Origin: Chondrilla cf. caribensis
Lineage: Eukaryota; Porifera; Demospongiae; Chondrillida; Chondrillidae
Reading direction: 5' to 3'
Assembly: GCA_964020155.1 (NCBI GenBank)
Contig: OZ026552.1
Location: 4,656,548 to 4,720,547 of the forward strand
Length of the DNA stretch: 64,000 nt
Below the pieces are notes generated by a model. It had not been told where the DNA came from, searched no databases, and was given only the letters and a program-made list of their open reading frames with translations. Positions within the stretch are counted from its first letter, which is position 1, and each line of letters starts with the position of its first letter. Below are positions 59,419 through 64,000 of the stretch, one piece after another. The position numbers were made by a program, and so were the translations under genes.

Positions 59419-61890
59419 ATGTGGTGTGTTCTAGTTACAACTCTCTTGTGCGCTCAAATTATTGCGGCAGAAACTTCTGTTTCTTTGGGAAGAGGTGTAG
59501 CTGACACTAGCCACCTTGTGACCAAGGTAAGTACCACTGAGTACTAAGTGTAGAAATAGGAGGGACAATGTATGCATGGTTATGGTTATGGAAACTTATT
59601 TAAACTGGGAAGGCCTTTAGCCAGATGCTCTTTCACAAGGCACCCAGTACATTAATGGATAATTAGTACAAAATTAGGATAAAAATAAGCCAAAAAATTC
59701 AGTGATAAATTTAATGCTATAATTGAAGAGACAATGTAAATATGTATAAAAATGACAAAAATCACACAGCAGAACAGAAAGGAATAAGTAAACATGCAAA
59801 ATAGATATTTGACAAGAATATGAGATACTAATGGTTAAAATATTCCAATAAACTACTGTTAATTAAAAACTGTCCATGACATTTCATTCCTTATGGCTGG
59901 TGGAAGAGTACACCGGAGAGAGAGGCCCCAGTGAAAGAAAAAGCATACTTCCCAAATGAAGAGCGCACAGGAGGAAGATTAACAGTGGTTGTATACAGAT
60001 TCTGACAGCAAAAGCCAAAACAATAATGTAGATATGTTGATGTGTTGATCAACGCACACTAACAAGTAATTCGAGTTCAAAAACTCGTGGGGCTGCCGCC
60101 CCCCGCACTCGAATTACTTGCGCGTATTTTTTAGGTTCAGAAGAACCTTCGCTGAAGTTATTACGTTCGGCGAAGCTTCAGGGCACGAATTCTAGCCCAA
60201 ATTCAAATTGTCGGCGTTCGAAATCGGCCATTTTTATTTTGCGCAATAAAAATTATAATATAAATTCATTGTTGCTATTACGCGTAGGAACACGTATTAT
60301 ATATATATCTATATATATATATATCGGTCGAGCGTTACATACCGGAAGTCGAAATGAAAACAATATAGGGGCTGCCACAGGCAGCCCCTAAAAAGATGAG
60401 TACAATACAGTTGACATACTCAACAAAGTAGGAATGTGTGTACATATGTACGGATAAGGAAGAGTTGAATTAAGAAAACTAACAGCTATTGTTGTTGTTG
60501 TTGTTTATGGTGATGGTAATGACCGTGCTTCCATCCACATTGCAGAGGTCCATACCCACTACACAATGTGACAAGTCTACGGAGGGAAATTCTCACTACA
60601 ACTCCTCACAAACTGACATGGTGTGGATTTGTCAGGGGGGGAGATGGATACCATACAAGTGAGGTATTGCACAATATAATATGTATATATGTATACATGT
60701 ACATGTACATACATGTGAGTAGTTGTGATGCACCAATGAATATACATAATATACACATTACTGATATTCACACTACCAATAATATTCCAACCTACAGACT
60801 GACACTTTCACTGGGGACAATCCGGGAGAATCCAGGGTCATCCTGCAAGCACATACTGGAATTCCTCAAATCCAGCTGCCACAATAATCAGAATGATGGA
60901 CTTTACTGGGTCACAATCAGAGATGAATGCCCTCGGAAGGAACGGACCATACAGGTGAACACTTTATATTATTGAGACAAACATGGAAGAAGGGGGGATA
61001 TGGTGATGGACATCAGGTCAAATCTGATACTTTCTGTATACAAACATATCTCTATCATCATATCTCATCATAAGTATATATACACACCCACTCAGTGCAA
61101 AAGAGGGAAACTCAGAGTGGTGTGAAGGAGTGGACTGTAAGGTGGTTGAGAGAAGAGAGCTTTGGGATAGTTCGTAGGAGGAACATTTGGGAGAAAATAA
61201 TCTTAGGATGGCTTAGAGCAGGGAACTGCCAACATTAGGGATAAACACACACAAATTCTTCTACATCATTCAATCTTGTACCTCTACATACATATGTACT
61301 TTCCACTATACTGAGTATATAATCAGTATTTCTTTCTTCTCTCTCATTTCCAACAGGTTTGGTGTGACATGTCCACATGTGGGGGAGGATGGACACTAGT
61401 GTGGAAACACTCCTACATGGAAGTTACTCCACTCACATCAGACATGTACTACTTCTCCGATCACTACAGACCCTGTACCGATATCAATAGTGGATGGTGC
61501 AATGTACCTGATAAATATAGCTTTGGAGCCACTGAAATGATGATAGTTGCCTACCATAACAAAAGAGTCGTTTATGCCTATCGAGGGAAATTTAACCGTA
61601 ACATTGACTCGGATTGGACAGGAGGTATTCTACTGGATCACCACAAGTGTGTGGACAATTGTGCCAGAAATAATGGAGTTCGTCCAGCACCTAGTTCCTA
61701 TAGGGAAAACAGACTTCTTGGGATTGCATTTGATAAAGTCTCTCCTGACAAATACTATGACAATTGTGATACATTTCAGAGAAGCTTTGACAATCCTGTG
61801 GAGTGTCGCTGGGCTGACTGTCGCCTGCCAACAAACATTTCTGCTACAGACTGGGGTACTCAAATGACAGTAGCCATTTATGTACGGTGA
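59419..61890 (+). CDS. Array copy 18 (type B), two insertions in intron 1
   Basis: Exons 59419-59526, 60546-60658, 60798-60954 and 61357-61890; 303 aa. Intron 1 is 1019 bp because of two insertions (59574-59990 and about 60063-60390). Signal peptide MWCVLVTTLLCAQIIAAETS; an in-frame upstream ATG is at 59392. Exon 3: LSLGTIRENPGSSCKHI, DGLYWVTIRDEC. Exon 4 differs even in the usually constant half: VPDKYSFGATEMM replaces VPxKSxLKPTEMM. Variable residues: NCARNN, SSYRENRL, V, DKYYD, QRS, V/A/R, NISATDWG. The longest intron 3 of the array (402 bp) is the source match for the ghost at 10.4 kb. Confidence 0.83.
59574..59990. mobile_element. 417-bp insertion in intron 1 of copy 18
   Basis: Absent from copies 12 and 14. 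GTAT occurs on both sides (59570-59573 and 59991-59994) and once at the matching site in copy 14, a possible 4-bp target duplication. The left end reads GCATGGTTATGGTTATGG. No inverted ends or poly(A) recognised; class unknown. Confidence 0.5.
60063..60390. mobile_element. ~328-bp hairpin-ended insertion in intron 1 of copy 18
   Basis: Absent from copies 12 and 14. The left end has a 13-bp stem (CAAGTAATTCGAG 60063-60075 with CTCGAATTACTTG 60108-60120) enclosing GGGGCTGCCGCCCCC. The right end is a hairpin AGGGGCTGCC / GGCAGCCCCT. The interior, reversed, matches 21550-21700, including GGCCGATTTC, AGAATTCG and TAATAACTTCAGCGAAGG. Confidence 0.65.
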
Positions 61891-62464
61891 TTGGTTGCTG
61901 CAGGAATGGGCTGGCAAAGTAACACAATATCTGATACAACTATGTTTATGTACATCAATTAATGTATGTACTGACTTGGAAATTTAACTGAGGCAGTGGA
62001 ATAATTACATAATACAGAAAATCAATTTTTGGATTCACTGAATGTATGGTCATGACGGTTGGGAGGATAGTCCGTACATTATTGGGTGTACATGTGCATG
62101 GCTAGTACATGGGAATACATGCATGTAACACAATGTCATATAATATACCCATGTACACATTGTGGATATGCACTTTGAACCTTCACAACCTGGCAAGGAG
62201 TTACTGCTCAAAATATGTCAAATTAGCAAGACTCCACTGTACTTGGTTATAGCCTTGTCTCAACCTCTCATTGGATTATGTAAATGTACATAACACCTAC
62301 TATGTACAGAACACCTACTGTGTACATAACACCTACTCTGTACACCACACTTACTCTGTACGTAACACCTACTCTGTACATAACACTCTGTACACCACAC
62401 TTACTCTGTACATAACACCTACTCTGTACATAGCACTCTGTACATAATACCTACTCTGTACATC
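61891..62464. other. 3' flank of copy 18 and 18-bp minisatellite
   Basis: Type A style flank after a type B gene, then a mixed minisatellite (62281-62465) with shortened units. Confidence 0.7.
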
Positions 62465-63101
62465 ATTTCCAAAGAAGGTGTGCTGCTGGGTGATCCTCTT
62501 GCAATGTCCATGTATGTATTAGCAATCATGCCCTAATCAATGAGCTGAATAAGGATTCTCTTTGCCAGGTTTGGTATACTGATGACTTGGCAGCATGTGG
62601 AAGTTTATCGGATGTTCGCGAATGGTGGAATAATTGAATACCATCAGTCCTAGATATGGCTATTACCCAAATTCAAAGAATTCTTGGCTGCTGGTCAAAG
62701 GAGAAAGATGTCAAGAGGCTCAGAAAATGTTTCAGCAAAGTGGGGTCAACATCACCAACAGGGGGCAAAAATACTTGGGAGCTGCACTGGGCAATCCTGA
62801 GTTTGTACATGAATATGCTGAACAGAAAGTTAAGGAATGGACTGGTCCAGGAGTACTCGAGGCACTTTCATCCATCAGAAGAAGAGATCCACATGTACAT
62901 GCCTCCTACTCTGTCTTCACCCATGGGTTAGTGGGTAATGGCAATACATATTGAAGATGGTACCCAGCCTTTCCAAGCAGCAAATCCCTCTAGAAGATGC
63001 CATCAGATTTAAGTTCATTCCAACAAGTACTGGGTGAAGCCAAATATCCAAAAGAGATTTGCTTGCCCTTCCCTGGTTGGGGGGATGGGCTTGGTCAACC
63101 A
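62465..63101 (+). pseudogene. Retroelement fragment: reverse transcriptase palm to thumb
   Basis: In three frames: GVLLGDPLAMSMYVLAI, then LINELNKDSLCQVWYTDDLA (YTDD at 62575-62586), then from 62634 PRYGYYPNSKNSW, GQKYLGAALGNPEFVHEY and VFTHGLVG, then PLEDAIRFKFIP near 62990. The YxDD core and the following order fit the RT family whose C-terminal domain lies at 48105. At least two frameshifts and a TGA; dead. Both ends join array DNA without a clear tail. Confidence 0.72.
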
Positions 63102-63528
63102 AAATCCTTAAAAATGAACCATTTGGAGGGCTTTGGGGATCTCTGGTTCATGAACCTTGTAAACATGTTTACACATTTCATGGATTTCAGAGCTGATTGA
63201 AATACAATAGTGTCTTCTGGATTCTTTACAAATGTACTACATACTCAATGACCTGATCCTATCATTGTGCATACATTTGACTAATACCAACATAATACAG
63301 GCTTACAGTACAGCATACATTAGGAAGGAGTTGATAGTACACAGATACATTCACCAGCATACATATGGAGCAGCCTACAATGACAGAAACACTACAACAA
63401 CACACTGTCAGTATGTACCATGGTTACATATGTACATTGAAGAACAGGACATACTCAAAATGGGATTCATTGGCAATGAATAATTTGAAAAATAGTTACA
63501 ACTGCTACATAATCGAAAGTTGAACAGC
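63102..63528. other. Pre-promoter block of copy 19
   Basis: Starts at AAAATCCTTAAAAATGAACC, the joint also used near 43107, 51747 and 53940. No gene seen. Confidence 0.65.
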
Positions 63529-63536
63529 TATAAATA
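63529..63536 (+). promoter_or_regulatory. TATA box of copy 19
   Basis: TATAAATA 61 bp before the ATG. Confidence 0.68.
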
Positions 63537-63589
63537 CAGGACATATCTCCAGCTGAACACCAGCTGGTGTGTAGATTCAAGTGGTTAAC

Positions 63590-64000
63590 ATGTGGAGCTT
63601 TCTGGTAGTGATCTTGATCATTGGTGAGATTTGGTCAGTGGAGAGCACTGTCTCGTTGGAGGAGACAACAACTGGCATATCTCACACTATCAACAAGGTG
63701 AGTGGGGGAGGTTGAGGAACATTGGTTGTGGGGTGATGGTGATGGTGACCATATTCATCTACTCGACAGAGATCAGCACCAACTACACCATGTGACAAAT
63801 CTGGGGAAGGAAACGCCATCTACAGTCAGCAACAAACTGATACAGTGTGGATTTGTAAGAGTGGAAAGTGGACACCTTTCAAGTAAGACACTATATATAG
63901 GAATATATGACACACACAACACAATGTACTGTACTCCATTCCACAGGCTAACACTATCACTGGGAGCTACTCGAGATGTTCCTGCATCATCCTGTAAGGA
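63590..64000 (+). CDS. Array copy 19 (type A), 3'-partial
   Basis: Exons 63590-63697, 63770-63882 and 63947 to the window end. Exon 1 MWSFLVVILIIGEIWSVEST with TTTGISHTINK (Gly for Asp). Exon 2 SGEGNAIYS for SREGN. The array continues beyond the window. Confidence 0.85.

Overview
This is eukaryotic, metazoan-like DNA: AT-rich, with very short GT-AG introns (about 60-75 bp), TATA boxes, (CA)n, (TA)n and (ATT)n microsatellites, non-LTR retrotransposons and many small TIR elements. Nothing bacterial is present. The organism cannot be fixed from the sequence. The compact genes, secreted lectin-like expansions and retroelement types would suit an early-branching invertebrate such as a sponge, but that is inference.

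The window is dominated by one head-to-tail gene array on the + strand. I count 19 loci: 16 four-exon genes apparently complete from ATG to stop, one four-exon copy with a nonsense codon, and one cut off at each window edge. There are also at least two gene ghosts. Each gene has a TATAAATA box about 60 bp before the ATG. Exon 1 is a signal peptide, exons 2 and 3 are short Cys-containing exons, and exon 4 holds a fibrinogen-like (FReD/intelectin-like) core with the motif CDMSTCGGGWTLVW. The mature proteins are about 300 aa and predicted secreted. Two subfamilies exist. Type A (exon 1 MWSFLVV or MLRxLVV) has 16 loci. Type B (exon 1 MWCVLV, longer introns) has 3 loci, at 40.8, 49.6 and 59.4 kb. 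Both carry nearly the same exon 4.

The most striking signal is in the second half of exon 4. Single codons are hypervariable between copies while the bases around them, synonymous sites included, are almost invariant. At several of these codons the first two bases vary freely and the third base is fixed. This looks like a germline repertoire of diversified recognition proteins maintained by gene conversion plus diversifying selection. Immune, allorecognition or venom-like roles are all possible; the sequence does not decide.

Between the genes lie duplicated blocks. One block (7.2-10.4 kb, repeated at 37.3-40.6 kb and, shortened, at 19.8-21.3 and 24.4-26.6 kb) carries the 3' exons of an unrelated - strand gene, which I rebuilt from splice phases. 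Other intergenic material is an 18-bp minisatellite, a ~37-bp minisatellite, a ~186-bp satellite, an apparently intact non-LTR retrotransposon ORF (3.6-7.2 kb, - strand), two decayed fragments of a second RT family (48.1 and 62.5 kb) and several TIR elements, four of them datable against empty paralogous sites.
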